A DNA stretch of 37,068 bases from Thermoanaerobacterales bacterium 50_218. GTDB taxonomy: Bacteria; Bacillota; DSM-12270; Thermacetogeniales; Thermacetogeniaceae. Position 1 is the stretch's first letter, and each line of letters opens with the position of its first letter. A program made the translations under genes and the position numbers. Below, piece by piece: positions 7,490 to 16,031 of the stretch. The stretch is from contig LGFL01000010.1 in NCBI GenBank assembly GCA_001508855.1, positions 1 to 37,068 of the forward strand. The letters run 5' to 3'. The notes under the pieces are model-generated. The model was given only the letters and a program-made list of their open reading frames with translations, did no database searches and was not told where the DNA came from.

Positions 7490-8512
7490 CTACAACCCAG
7501 CCTGACCGCGGGCAAGCGCCAGCAAAGCGTTTACAATCGCCACAGCCACCGCACTACCGCCCCGAGAGCCGATCATCGTAATGTAGGGGATCGATTGTTC
7601 TGCCAAGCGTGCCTTGACTTCCGCAGCCCCGACAAAGCCAACCGGTGTTCCGATGATTAATGCCGGCCTGATCCCCTGAGAGGCCTGGCGGAGGACTTCT
7701 GCAAGGGCTGTCGGAGCGTTTCCGATGACAACCACATTATCCTGAAGTAGTTCCCGAAAAAGACGAACAGCAACGAGAGCCCGTGTCAGACCTTCAGCTT
7801 GAGCAATGGCTATAACGCGAGGGTGGTGGGTGTAACAGACAACCCTGCCTTTCAGCTCCCGCAGAGCCCCTAGGTTGACGCCCGCCCTAACCATGCGCAC
7901 ATCAGCAAATAAGAGAGCACCACGCCGCAGAGCAGCAATCCCGGCATCAATCGCTTGGGGATGGAACCGCAGAAGATGAGCAGCACCGGGATCACCAGTA
8001 GCGTGAACAACCCTGCGGACTACCTCCCCTTGACTTCCGGGGAATTTCTTTTGGAAGGCTTCACATCCCACAATTCCTTCAATTAAATTCCTACTCCTGG
8101 CCACGATATCCTGAGGGTTCACCAATTCCTGATCAAGGTCCAGACCAGCAGCAGCGCGCACCCTTTCTCCTAAAATCTCCGCAATCCGAGGATCAGGCCC
8201 CAGACAAGGAGCTACAATCAACTGAACCTTTTCCCCATAGACGGCCTGCAACCCAGCGATTTCTTCGGGAATATCCTTCTCGATATGGACACCTGGAAAA
8301 AGAAAAGCAGGAACAACGATAATCCTCTCCACTTCATCTTCCACAAACCGAGCCACCCCTTCCGCCAACGAAGGTCGACCGAATTGAAAAAAAGCAGGGA
8401 GCACCCGCATCCCGAGGTTTTCCTGGAGCAGTTCTGCCAACTTCAATAGCCCATCATTGGCAGCATTCCGCCTGCTGCCATGTCCGAGCAGCAAAACCCC
8501 GCACTTCGCCAT
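7490..8512 (-). CDS. cbiX-cbiC: CbiX-CbiC fusion: sirohydrochlorin chelatase + cobalt-precorrin-8 methylmutase
   Basis: Residues 1 to about 125 match a short CbiX-type chelatase (LLLGHGSRRNAAND, then VVPAFLFPGVHIEKDIP with the metal-site histidine), which inserts cobalt into sirohydrochlorin. Residues about 130-340 match CbiC/CobH precorrin-8 methylmutase, which moves the C-11 methyl to C-12 to form cobyrinate (VVHATGDP with the catalytic-type His, FADVRMVRAGV, AIIGTPVGFVGA-like block, TMIGSRGGSAVAVA). The pathway's first metal step and its last ring rearrangement are thus on one chain. ATG at 8512 has GGGGG six bases upstream. No separate siroheme ferrochelatase is visible in the window, so the CbiX half might also serve iron (inference). 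Confidence 0.9.
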   Translation of the reverse strand: MAKCGVLLLGHGSRRNAANDGLLKLAELLQENLGMRVLPAFFQFGRPSLAEGVARFVEDEVERIIVVPAFLFPGVHIEKDIPEEIAGLQAVYGEKVQLIVAPCLGPDPRIAEILGERVRAAAGLDLDQELVNPQDIVARSRNLIEGIVGCEAFQKKFPGSQGEVVRRVVHATGDPGAAHLLRFHPQAIDAGIAALRRGALLFADVRMVRAGVNLGALRELKGRVVCYTHHPRVIAIAQAEGLTRALVAVRLFRELLQDNVVVIGNAPTALAEVLRQASQGIRPALIIGTPVGFVGAAEVKARLAEQSIPYITMIGSRGGSAVAVAIVNALLALARGQAGL

Positions 8513-8587
8513 TTCTTTCCCCCTTCCTTTGTCTCCTCGCCACTCATCCTGCTCAGCTTACCCCTCTGCATCCCTTGTGCCCAACCT

Positions 8588-9388
8588 TTACTCTTTCTTT
8601 TCTTCTGCCACCTTTTTTGCCCAAAAGCGCACGTAATCCACATCTGACGCCTTTTCAAAATTTGCGGTTCTACCTGAACAAACCACGGGTCGCTGCACCA
8701 CGACCACGGGAATACTTAAAGCACAGGCAGCAGCGACTTTCTCTTTCGTGCCTCCCAGATCACCGCTCTCTTTGGTGACCAGAACCTCTGCCCGAAACTC
8801 TTGCAGCAGGGCCTCGTTGAGCTTCTGGGTCCCGGGTCCCTGCAGGGCAACGATCTGATCTGGCCTTAACCCAAGTTGGTAGCATACCCTTAGAGATTCC
8901 GGAAGAGGCAACACCCGCACCGCAAACTGGCAACCTCGGAGGGCGGGATGGGTCAAGAAAAGTGAAAGCGGTTGGACTCCAACAGCCAGAAAAACCCGGT
9001 CTACGCCTAAGGAAGCCACTTTCGAAACCGCCTCTTCCCATGTCGGCACCAGGTGAACCAACGGGTGGCCCTGCGGCAGGGGTGTCTCCGGGCGCTCCCA
9101 GCGCAGGTAAGGAACCCCACAGCTGGCTGCGACCTCCTGGGCGATGCGAGTAATTTCAGTGGCAAAAGGGTGAGTTGCATCAAGGATTCCTTTAACACCC
9201 TGATCCCTGATTAAGGCAGCGAACTGCTCGGCATTCAGCGCTCCTTCCCAGACAGCCACCCCTGGAATTTGCCGGAGAAGTTCGGCACCGTAGGAGGTGA
9301 CTGCACTGGCCATCACCTGGTGGCCCGCACTGACCAATGTTGCTGCCAATTCTCTTCCTTCACGGGTTCCTGCGAGAACAAAGATCAC
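8588..9388 (-). CDS. cbiJ: Cobalt-precorrin-6A reductase CbiJ
   Basis: CbiJ reduces a corrin double bond with NAD(P)H, converting cobalt-precorrin-6A to 6B. The 266-residue protein begins with a Rossmann-like MIFVLAGTREGRELA, then DATHPFATEIT (a family signature), VPYLRWERP and TKESGDLGGTKEKV. Its GTG start overlaps the cbiH stop (GTGA), indicating coupling. A 75-base gap separates it from the cbiX-cbiC start. Confidence 0.93.
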   Translation of the reverse strand: MIFVLAGTREGRELAATLVSAGHQVMASAVTSYGAELLRQIPGVAVWEGALNAEQFAALIRDQGVKGILDATHPFATEITRIAQEVAASCGVPYLRWERPETPLPQGHPLVHLVPTWEEAVSKVASLGVDRVFLAVGVQPLSLFLTHPALRGCQFAVRVLPLPESLRVCYQLGLRPDQIVALQGPGTQKLNEALLQEFRAEVLVTKESGDLGGTKEKVAAACALSIPVVVVQRPVVCSGRTANFEKASDVDYVRFWAKKVAEEKKE

Positions 9389-10212
9389 AACTGATACCCC
9401 CGGGGAGTAACCATGTATCCCTCTCGGACGTAAGTCTGGGAGTTCCCCACAATCACCAGGGAACTCATGTTGATTTCCATATCGGTAAAATGCGCTAAAT
9501 CAGAAAGAACCACCTGCTCCCCAGTCCTCCCAGCATTAGTGATAATCGCTACAGGAGTTGCCGGAGAGCGGTAGCGAAGGAGGAGTTTCTGAGCCTCGGC
9601 AATTTGAGTTACCCGTCTGCGGCTTTTGGGATTGTAAAAAACAACCACAAAATCACCAGCAGCAGCAGCCTCAATCCTTCTGAGGATCACTTCCCAAGGT
9701 GTCATAATATCACTGAGGCTGATCACGGCAAAATCGTTCATTAAAGGAGCCCCCACCAGGCCAGCTGCGGCCAAAGCTACGGTAATCCCGGGGACAACCT
9801 GAAAATCGATTTCCCCGTGCAATCCCGAACTTAAGAGAACTTCCAGCACCAATCCCGCCATCCCGTAAACCCCGGGATCGCCGCTGCTGACAACAGCCAC
9901 GCGGCAACCATCACCGGCAAGCTCCAGAGCACGCTGGGCACGCTCTACTTCCTGCCGCATCCCACTTCCTTCCCGGTGTTGGGCAGGAGAAAGCACTCCT
10001 TCAAGGAGACGTAAATAGGTGTGATAACCGATGACTACGTCTGCCTCCCGCAAGAGCCTGTATGCACGCAGACTCAAATCCTCCGGATCACCTGGCCCGA
10101 TCCCGACCACAGCAATCCGGCCTCGGCGAGGGCCACGGTCACCCTTCCCCTTGCTGTTTTTGGTAAAACCAACTGTCCTTCCGACACAGCCGCCAGTGCT
10201 GCCGGTTCGCAT
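9385..10212 (-). CDS. cbiH: Cobalt-precorrin-3 C17-methyltransferase (ring contraction) CbiH
   Basis: CbiH methylates C-17 and drives ring contraction using S-adenosylmethionine. The tetrapyrrole methylase fold begins at about residue 33 (RIAVVGIGPGDPEDLSLRA); later motifs are VVSSGDPGVYGMAG, VVPGITVALAAAGLVGAPL and VVFYNPKSRRR. The first in-frame ATG (10212) has GGAGG close upstream but adds a basic 32-residue extension and overlaps cbiG by 139 bases. No ATG, GTG or TTG lies between it and the start of the first beta strand, so the long overlap seems real unless an ATT start is used. Confidence 0.9.
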   Translation of the reverse strand: MRTGSTGGCVGRTVGFTKNSKGKGDRGPRRGRIAVVGIGPGDPEDLSLRAYRLLREADVVIGYHTYLRLLEGVLSPAQHREGSGMRQEVERAQRALELAGDGCRVAVVSSGDPGVYGMAGLVLEVLLSSGLHGEIDFQVVPGITVALAAAGLVGAPLMNDFAVISLSDIMTPWEVILRRIEAAAAGDFVVVFYNPKSRRRVTQIAEAQKLLLRYRSPATPVAIITNAGRTGEQVVLSDLAHFTDMEINMSSLVIVGNSQTYVREGYMVTPRGYQL

Positions 10213-11168
10213 ACCCCTCCAACCCCCATTCTAGACTCAACAAATTGCGAATATTGAAGGCCCTGGTGTTTTTGGAGCACCATCTGCAAGACCCCTGGGG
10301 AAAAGAAGAACAAGGGAAGTTTCATCCGCCGCGCCGCCTGGCGCAAACCCAGTTCATCAACTTTAGCAGCATGGGTGGCTAAGGCAACCAAACTGTCGCG
10401 GTGGCGCCCAGCCTGCTCGAGGGCATAAGCTACCGCATCTTCTACCTCTTCAGGAGAGACACCCCGACGGCAGCCAATACCTGCAGCCAAACTGGGGGGG
10501 CAAAGAAACAGACTACCCGCCGGGAAATCCCCGCTTTTCCGGCTCGTAGCGAAAACAAAAGGGCCACCTTTCTGCTCCAACCGCACCTGGGAAAGAGAAC
10601 CAAAAATGACCCGGAACTCTTTACCTCCATGAAACTCATCAGGAAGTTGCCATTCTGTGTAAAGAATCACCCGTCTTCCTGCCAGGAGGGCGCTGTTTAC
10701 ATCTTTGACTCGCTCCCGGGGAACAGGAAGAAATCCCCAGCTCCGGGCCAGCAGGTCCACGGAAGTCTTTCCCCAAACATCAGTCGCAGTTGTTATCACC
10801 GGGACCGCTCCCAACAAAGAACCCACTCTGCGGGCCAGGTCATTGGCACCACCCCAGTGGCCACCCAGCAAACTGACAGCAAAATTACCCTTTTCGTCCA
10901 CCACGACAACTGCAGGGTCAGTCCACTTGCTCTGCAGCAGGGGGGAGATCACCCGCACGGCAATCCCTACGGCCATAATTAAAACCAGACCCTCATAACT
11001 ATCCCACAAATTCCTGACAAGTTCACCTAGAGAAAGACCGGCACAGGAATCTGCCTGAAAAACATCAGCCACCCCACCCCTCTCTCCCCAGGCTGCTGCA
11101 AGACGAGAGGCAAGTGCAAAACCAGAAGGTGTCACCGCAACGATGGCGACTCGACACCCAGGGCCCAT
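10074..11168 (-). CDS. cbiG: Cobalt-precorrin-5A hydrolase CbiG
   Basis: CbiG opens the delta-lactone of cobalt-precorrin-5A and releases acetaldehyde. The N-terminal part shows VAIVAVTPSGFALA and MAVGIAVRVISPLLQSKWTD with LLGGHWGGANDLAR, the central part DVWGKTSVD, and the C-terminal domain GIGCRRGVSPEEVEDAV and FVESRMGVGGVCEPAAL. I placed the start at ATG 11168, which has AAGGGAG eight bases upstream; an upstream TTG at 11204 would abut the cbiF stop. Its 3' end is covered by the cbiH N-terminal extension. Confidence 0.93.
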   Translation of the reverse strand: MGPGCRVAIVAVTPSGFALASRLAAAWGERGGVADVFQADSCAGLSLGELVRNLWDSYEGLVLIMAVGIAVRVISPLLQSKWTDPAVVVVDEKGNFAVSLLGGHWGGANDLARRVGSLLGAVPVITTATDVWGKTSVDLLARSWGFLPVPRERVKDVNSALLAGRRVILYTEWQLPDEFHGGKEFRVIFGSLSQVRLEQKGGPFVFATSRKSGDFPAGSLFLCPPSLAAGIGCRRGVSPEEVEDAVAYALEQAGRHRDSLVALATHAAKVDELGLRQAARRMKLPLFFFSPGVLQMVLQKHQGLQYSQFVESRMGVGGVCEPAALAAVSEGQLVLPKTARGRVTVALAEAGLLWSGSGQVIRRI

Positions 11169-11204
11169 TACCCGTGCTCCCTTCTTTTCGAAAGCTGGTT
11201 TCAA

Positions 11205-11978
11205 TTACTTCGCACCTCGGAAACCGTGGCTGAAACCTGGATCATAAAGCAGCGAACGCCTGCCCTTAACTGCCAAAAAGTCTCCCACAAAAATTAACGC
11301 TGTCCTGCGGATCCCCGCTGCCTTAGCGCGCTGCTCAATATTGCCCAAAGTGCCCAGAATCACCCGGGCGTCCGGCCATGAGGCCCGCTCCACTATAGCG
11401 ACTGGAGTTTCTTGAGGATATCCCGCCTTCAAGCCGCGGACTACCTCAGACAAAAGATGCACACTCAAGAACAGACAAATCGTGGCGCGGTGGTGGGCCA
11501 ATTCCGGAAGCGATTCTGCTGCCGGAACCGGTGTCCTTCCCTCCTGTCGCGTCAAAATCACAGTCTGGGTTCCTCCTGGCACGGTCAGCTCTCTGCCCAG
11601 AAGAGCAGCAGCAGCAAGAAACGAACTCACCCCGGGAACGATTTCATAAGGGACACCCGCCTCTTCGAGAAGGTCCAACTGCTCTTGGAGGGCACCGTAA
11701 AGAGCAGGGTCTCCGGAATGAAGGCGCACCACCAACTTCCCCGCATTTACACCGTCCTTGATGAACTCCACGATTTCCTCGAGGGTGAGACCTGCGGTAT
11801 CGATACAGGGAACCCCTTTTCGGACCACCTGCAGAAGGGCAGGATTGACCAGGGAACCGGCGTAAAGCACTAAATCCGCCCTTTGCAGCAATCGCTGCCC
11901 CTTCACGGTAATCAGTTCAGGATCACCGGGGCCGGCACCAACAAAATAGACGATACCCTTGCCGCTCGAGTCAGCCAC
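11205..11978 (-). CDS. cbiF: Cobalt-precorrin-4 C11-methyltransferase CbiF
   Basis: CbiF is an S-adenosylmethionine-dependent methylase acting at C-11. Motifs are IVYFVGAGPGDPELITVKG at the N-terminus, VRLHSGDPALYGALQEQ, EIVPGVSSFLAAAA with LTVPGGTQTVILTR, and a C-terminal TALIFVGDFL. GTG at 11978 is seven bases from AGGAGG and is preferred to a TTG three bases earlier. The length (about 257) is normal. It lies 34 bases after cbiL in the same operon. Confidence 0.95.
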   Translation of the reverse strand: MADSSGKGIVYFVGAGPGDPELITVKGQRLLQRADLVLYAGSLVNPALLQVVRKGVPCIDTAGLTLEEIVEFIKDGVNAGKLVVRLHSGDPALYGALQEQLDLLEEAGVPYEIVPGVSSFLAAAALLGRELTVPGGTQTVILTRQEGRTPVPAAESLPELAHHRATICLFLSVHLLSEVVRGLKAGYPQETPVAIVERASWPDARVILGTLGNIEQRAKAAGIRRTALIFVGDFLAVKGRRSLLYDPGFSHGFRGAK

Positions 11979-12012
11979 CAACTAGCCTCCTTTCCTCACC
12001 TGCGTCACTTTT

Positions 12013-12750
12013 TTAAATTATTCCCTCCCGTGACCTGGAAACGAGGATCAGGGAAAAGTAGTCTTCAGGTAAGTCCCCGGCTGTAGCCAGGTTGTCCACC
12101 AGCAACTGCTCTGTCAGCCCGCAGCGGCAGACAAAAGCACTCTCTTCCAGCCTCCCCAGCTCTGCCAGAATACCGAGCACCCTCTGGAGCACAGGGGCAA
12201 CTTTTAATAAAACCACATTATCAAAAGCAGACAAAACCTGGTAGAGAAACTGTTCGTTTGCCGTGGCCGGAATAACTGCCAAGCTTTCTTGACCAACCGC
12301 AAGAGCCCGGTTCAAAAGGGCCGCTGCTGCACTAAAAGAAGTAATTCCAGGAACTGTCTCTACCTCGAGATCACTACGGATTTTCTTCAGTTCTTTCAAA
12401 AGATAAAAGAAGGTGCTGTACAAAGTGCTGTCCCCCATAGTGACAAAAGCCGCATCCCGACCTTCATCGAGAACACCAGCAACACTGAGGGCAATCTCCC
12501 TTAATGCCTTCTCCCTCTTGTGGGCAACTGCAGTCATCGGAAAGACAAACTCCCGCACTTGATGATTAGGGTTGATAAAGGGCGCAACCACCTCGCGGGC
12601 GAGACTGGCCTCCCTGGAATCACTCCTGGGCACAAAGATCACCGCTACATCCTGTAAAACCTGGACCGCTTTCAGGGTCAGCAGTTGCGGATTCCCCGGC
12701 CCCAGACCAATGCCGTAGAGCTTTCCCCGCTTCCTCACCCTGTGGTCCAC
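12013..12750 (-). CDS. cbiL: Cobalt-precorrin-2 C20-methyltransferase CbiL
   Basis: CbiL adds the C-20 methyl to cobalt-factor/precorrin-2, the first committed methylation of the corrin branch. The protein has KLYGIGLGPGNPQLLTLKA, the CbiL-typical VPRSDSREASLA, VTMGDSTLYSTFFYLL and ETVPGITSFSAAAALL. GTG at 12750 overlaps the end of the cbiE-cbiT gene by 16 bases. Length (245) fits the family. Confidence 0.94.
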   Translation of the reverse strand: MDHRVRKRGKLYGIGLGPGNPQLLTLKAVQVLQDVAVIFVPRSDSREASLAREVVAPFINPNHQVREFVFPMTAVAHKREKALREIALSVAGVLDEGRDAAFVTMGDSTLYSTFFYLLKELKKIRSDLEVETVPGITSFSAAAALLNRALAVGQESLAVIPATANEQFLYQVLSAFDNVVLLKVAPVLQRVLGILAELGRLEESAFVCRCGLTEQLLVDNLATAGDLPEDYFSLILVSRSREGII

Positions 12751-14063
12751 CTCCGGCTGGCGCTCAAGATAAATACAGGGTTTTCGCCCTGCCAGCAGTT
12801 AACCCTTCCTTTGCGTTGGACCCGCGCTAACTGCAGCAAAACAGCATCCCTCTCTTCCCAGGCCTCATCCTGCAGTAACTGCCAAGCAGTGCTGAATGTT
12901 TCCGGAGTAACAGCAGTGATCACCAGGCGGCCTCCCGGACGCAGCCAATCTTTTGCCGCTCTCAGGATTTCCTCCAGCCTTCCACCGCTTCCGCCAATCA
13001 GAACACAGTCCCCTGGGGGGAAGCCCTCACAAGCTTCAGGTGCTTCTCCCTCAACGAGAACAACATTGGTAAGCTGAAAATGCTTCAGATTGGCCCGCGC
13101 CAGGGCCAAGGCCTCGGGGTCTTTTTCGAAGGCATAGACTTGTCCCGGTTTAATAAGGCGGGCAACTTCAACAGTCCAGGAACCACTGCCCGCTCCGATC
13201 TCGTAGACCGCCATCCCTTTCCGCAACCGTGCCTTGCAGAGAACGAGTGCCCGAACCTCTTCCTTCGACATAGCGACATTTCCCCGGAGAAACAAATCAT
13301 CAGGAAGCCCGGGAGTCACAACCTCATGACACTCCGTTTTCCCCATCTGCGAATTCTTCTGGCTGCTCTCCCCGTGCCAGCAATCGTCTTGATCGTCGAG
13401 TCGCTCTCTCCCAAGTCCTCGCCGTTCCTCGCAATCCTTTACCAAAATAACAATACTGTTCGCTCTGCCCTCGACCCAGGCACCCTCTTCGAGAGTCGTC
13501 GAAGTCACCTGCTCTCCAGGCAACCCTAGATCTGTGAGGATCCAGACTTTCTGGAAGTCGCTCCCTTTTTCCAGGAAAAAGCGACAGACAGCAGATGGCG
13601 GAAAACGTTTTTCAGTAAGCACAGCAACCTTCGGGCAATCACCAACCTTCTCCAACTGGTCGAGCCCCCGGCCATGCAGGCTGACATGGAGGAAATCTTC
13701 CCAGTTCAGGCCCAGCCTGGCGCAAGCAAGCTGCAGAGAACTGATGCCTGGGATGACGATCAGATTTTTTTCACCAAGGCGTGCCCGCAGCCGCGGAAGG
13801 AGGCTGAAATAGCCCGGGTCCCCGGAAAGGAGGACAGCGACACGCTGCTTCTCCCTGACTCTTTCGATAAAATCTAAAGCTGCATCCAGATGGCGGTCGA
13901 TTTGGTAGCACTGCTTGCCAAGGTGGGCAAAGAGCTCTAAAGCGCGCGCCCCGCCAACCAAAACATCAGATTGGAGAACAGCCTCCTCGGCAACAGGCAG
14001 CAGGTATTCTCTGCTCCCTGGACCAACTCCAACCACAGTTACCGGGTAAGCCAAAAACACCAC
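12735..14063 (-). CDS. cbiE-cbiT: CbiE-CbiT fusion: precorrin-7/6B methyltransferase and decarboxylase
   Basis: Residues 1 to about 210 are CbiE (TVVGVGPGSREYLLPVAEEA, VLLSGDPGYFSLLPRL, VIPGISSLQLACARLGLNW), the C-5 methyltransferase. Residues about 245-442 are CbiT (PDDLFLRGNVAMSKEEVRAL, SAM site VYEIGAGSGSWTVEVA, CVLIGGSGGRLEEIL), the C-15 methyltransferase/decarboxylase. A hydrophilic linker, about 215-245, joins them. The order equals aerobic CobL, although the rest of the pathway is anaerobic. GTG 14063 is the outermost start; a TTG at 14054 has better spacing from GAGGAG. Confidence 0.93.
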   Translation of the reverse strand: MVFLAYPVTVVGVGPGSREYLLPVAEEAVLQSDVLVGGARALELFAHLGKQCYQIDRHLDAALDFIERVREKQRVAVLLSGDPGYFSLLPRLRARLGEKNLIVIPGISSLQLACARLGLNWEDFLHVSLHGRGLDQLEKVGDCPKVAVLTEKRFPPSAVCRFFLEKGSDFQKVWILTDLGLPGEQVTSTTLEEGAWVEGRANSIVILVKDCEERRGLGRERLDDQDDCWHGESSQKNSQMGKTECHEVVTPGLPDDLFLRGNVAMSKEEVRALVLCKARLRKGMAVYEIGAGSGSWTVEVARLIKPGQVYAFEKDPEALALARANLKHFQLTNVVLVEGEAPEACEGFPPGDCVLIGGSGGRLEEILRAAKDWLRPGGRLVITAVTPETFSTAWQLLQDEAWEERDAVLLQLARVQRKGRVNCWQGENPVFILSASRRWTTG

Positions 14064-14075
14064 TCCTCACAGGTG

Positions 14076-16031
14076 TCACAGCCTTTTCCTCAAACTACCC
14101 CAGTCTGCTTGCTCGAGAATCTCAGCAGCAGACTCATCCCAGCCCAGTATCCCCTCCTTAAGTGAAAGCAGAACAGTTCCTACCCTCAGAGCCTGACGCG
14201 TATAGGCAACAGCGCGCTGGCTGGCACGGGCAGCAAGGTCACTCCAGACCTCCTGCAACCCTGCCCCTTGCAAGATGCTGACCATTCCCTCAACCGTAGG
14301 AAAAGCCAAGACCTTCTGGATCAAAGAGGGATCTGCGCCCCGTGCCGCTGCCAGCGCAGCCACAACCTCAGCCCTCCCATCACTTATGCGGTTATGAGTA
14401 TGGAAACAGCCAGCAGCAACCTTCGCCAGCTTCCCAACATGCCCCCAAAGAACGGCCTGCCGAAAACCCAGCTCCACGCATTGCTCCAGCATAAAGCCCA
14501 CAAAGTTGCTCATGAGAACGACGGCATCAGGAGGAGCCTCTAAGAACTTGGCAGCAAGCTTCTTTCCCTGGCGCCCCGGCGTGAGAATGACGGTGTCGTA
14601 ACCGCAAGCTGCCGCAATTTTCAGTTGTGGAACCAAGGCCTGCATGAAGGCTTTTTCGGAAACCGGTTCCACGATCCCTGTCGTCCCCAAAATGGAAATA
14701 CCACCAACAATTCCCAATTGGGGATTCATGGTTTTTCGCGCCAGTTTCTCCCCTTCAGGGACACTGATGGTGACCTCGGCTCCTGTTCCAGGGGGCAGAA
14801 CTGCGGCCACATTTTCCCTGATCATCTCCAGAGGAACCGGGTTAATCGCCGGCTGACCCGGAGGGACAGAGAGGCCCGGTTTGGTCACAACCCCGACACC
14901 TCGACCCCCCCGCACAACGACCTCACCTGGCTGAAGGCGAACCGTAGCCTGGATACGTGCCCCATCAGTGACATCCGGGTCATCACCAGCATTCTTGATT
15001 ACCCAGGCAGTCGCCTGGTCTCCCTTCCTTTCCCAACCTGCAACAGGAAGCTCGCAAACATCGCCCCCGGGCAGCTTCACCTCAACAGACGTCAGCTCCT
15101 GCCCCTGCAGCACCAGCACGGCAGCACGTGCCGCAGCAGCAGCGCAGGTTCCGGTGGTGTAACCCCGCCGCAGTCCTACCTGCAGATCCTGAGGGTGATT
15201 TTTCCGGATCAGCGAAAACAACTCCTTTTTAGTTCGCGGCAGTGAACCCACAAACAACCAACCTTTCTTGCGCAATTCCTGATGGACCTCAAGCACCCAC
15301 GGCCTATCAAGAGCTGCTGCTCGCAAAAGCCTGTGGTCAGCAAACACAGCCTCTGGAGTCCCTTCTCCAGCAACCTTTCCCTCCTGAAGGACGACCACGT
15401 AATCAGCCCAGGAGTAAGCGAGATCGACATCATGAGTCGAAAAAACGACGGTTGTTCCTCTGCTGTTGATCCTGTCCAGCAACTCCATAATTTGAGCAGA
15501 GTGCTGAGGATCCAGCCAGGCTGTGGGCTCATCACAGATGAGCACCTCGGGCTGCATGGCTAATACATCAGCAAGAGCAACACGTTTTTTTTGACCGTAG
15601 CTCAAAAAATGCGTTGGCCGGTCCTTGAGGTGATAGACATCTGTAGCCAGCAGGGCTTCTTTAACCCGTTCCCAGACTTCTTCCTTCGGCAATCCCAGGT
15701 TGAGAGGGCCAAAAGAAACCTCCTGCATAACAGTTGCCGAAAATAGCTGGGCGTCAGGGTCCTGAAAAACAACCCCGACCTTGCGGCGCAACTCCAGGAG
15801 GGAAGCACGATCATAACGAACAGGCTGCCCATGAAAACAGATCTCTCCTCGCTGAGGTCTTAAGATGCCGTTAAAGTGGAGGAACAGAGTTGTTTTCCCA
15901 GCACCATTTGGTCCCAAAAAAGCCGTCTTTTTTCCCCTGGGAATGGAAACACTAACATTTTCCAGGGCCCGGGTGCCATCGGGGTAGCAGAAGGTCACCT
16001 CTTTAGCTGCTAACACGGGATCACCTTTCAA
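14076..16031 (-). CDS. cbiO-cbiD: CbiO-CbiD fusion: cobalt transporter ATPase + cobalt-precorrin-5B C1-methyltransferase
   Basis: A single uninterrupted frame of 651 residues joins two complete enzymes. Residues 1 to about 280 form the ECF/Cbi transporter ATPase with Walker A GPNGAGKTT at 40-48, Q-loop VVFQDPDAQLFS, signature LSYGQKKRVALA at 143-154, Walker B VLICDEPTAWLDP and switch VVFSTHDVDLA. From about 285 the frame is CbiD, beginning with its diagnostic GYTTGTCAAAA at 290, then INPVPLEMI, ILGTTGIVEP and GHVGKLAKVAAG. The TTG start at 16031 overlaps the cbiQ stop. The ATPase should work with CbiQ, CbiM and CbiN at the membrane, so the fusion would place CbiD on the cobalt importer (inference). 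Confidence 0.93.
   Translation of the reverse strand: MKGDPVLAAKEVTFCYPDGTRALENVSVSIPRGKKTAFLGPNGAGKTTLFLHFNGILRPQRGEICFHGQPVRYDRASLLELRRKVGVVFQDPDAQLFSATVMQEVSFGPLNLGLPKEEVWERVKEALLATDVYHLKDRPTHFLSYGQKKRVALADVLAMQPEVLICDEPTAWLDPQHSAQIMELLDRINSRGTTVVFSTHDVDLAYSWADYVVVLQEGKVAGEGTPEAVFADHRLLRAAALDRPWVLEVHQELRKKGWLFVGSLPRTKKELFSLIRKNHPQDLQVGLRRGYTTGTCAAAAARAAVLVLQGQELTSVEVKLPGGDVCELPVAGWERKGDQATAWVIKNAGDDPDVTDGARIQATVRLQPGEVVVRGGRGVGVVTKPGLSVPPGQPAINPVPLEMIRENVAAVLPPGTGAEVTISVPEGEKLARKTMNPQLGIVGGISILGTTGIVEPVSEKAFMQALVPQLKIAAACGYDTVILTPGRQGKKLAAKFLEAPPDAVVLMSNFVGFMLEQCVELGFRQAVLWGHVGKLAKVAAGCFHTHNRISDGRAEVVAALAAARGADPSLIQKVLAFPTVEGMVSILQGAGLQEVWSDLAARASQRAVAYTRQALRVGTVLLSLKEGILGWDESAAEILEQADWGSLRKRL

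Noticed and set aside
14076-16031. CbiO-CbiD as two genes joined by a sequencing frameshift
   Set aside because: Both domains are complete and in one frame with a natural-looking linker (about 255-285); nothing in the sequence suggests a missing base, though a lost stop cannot be excluded.
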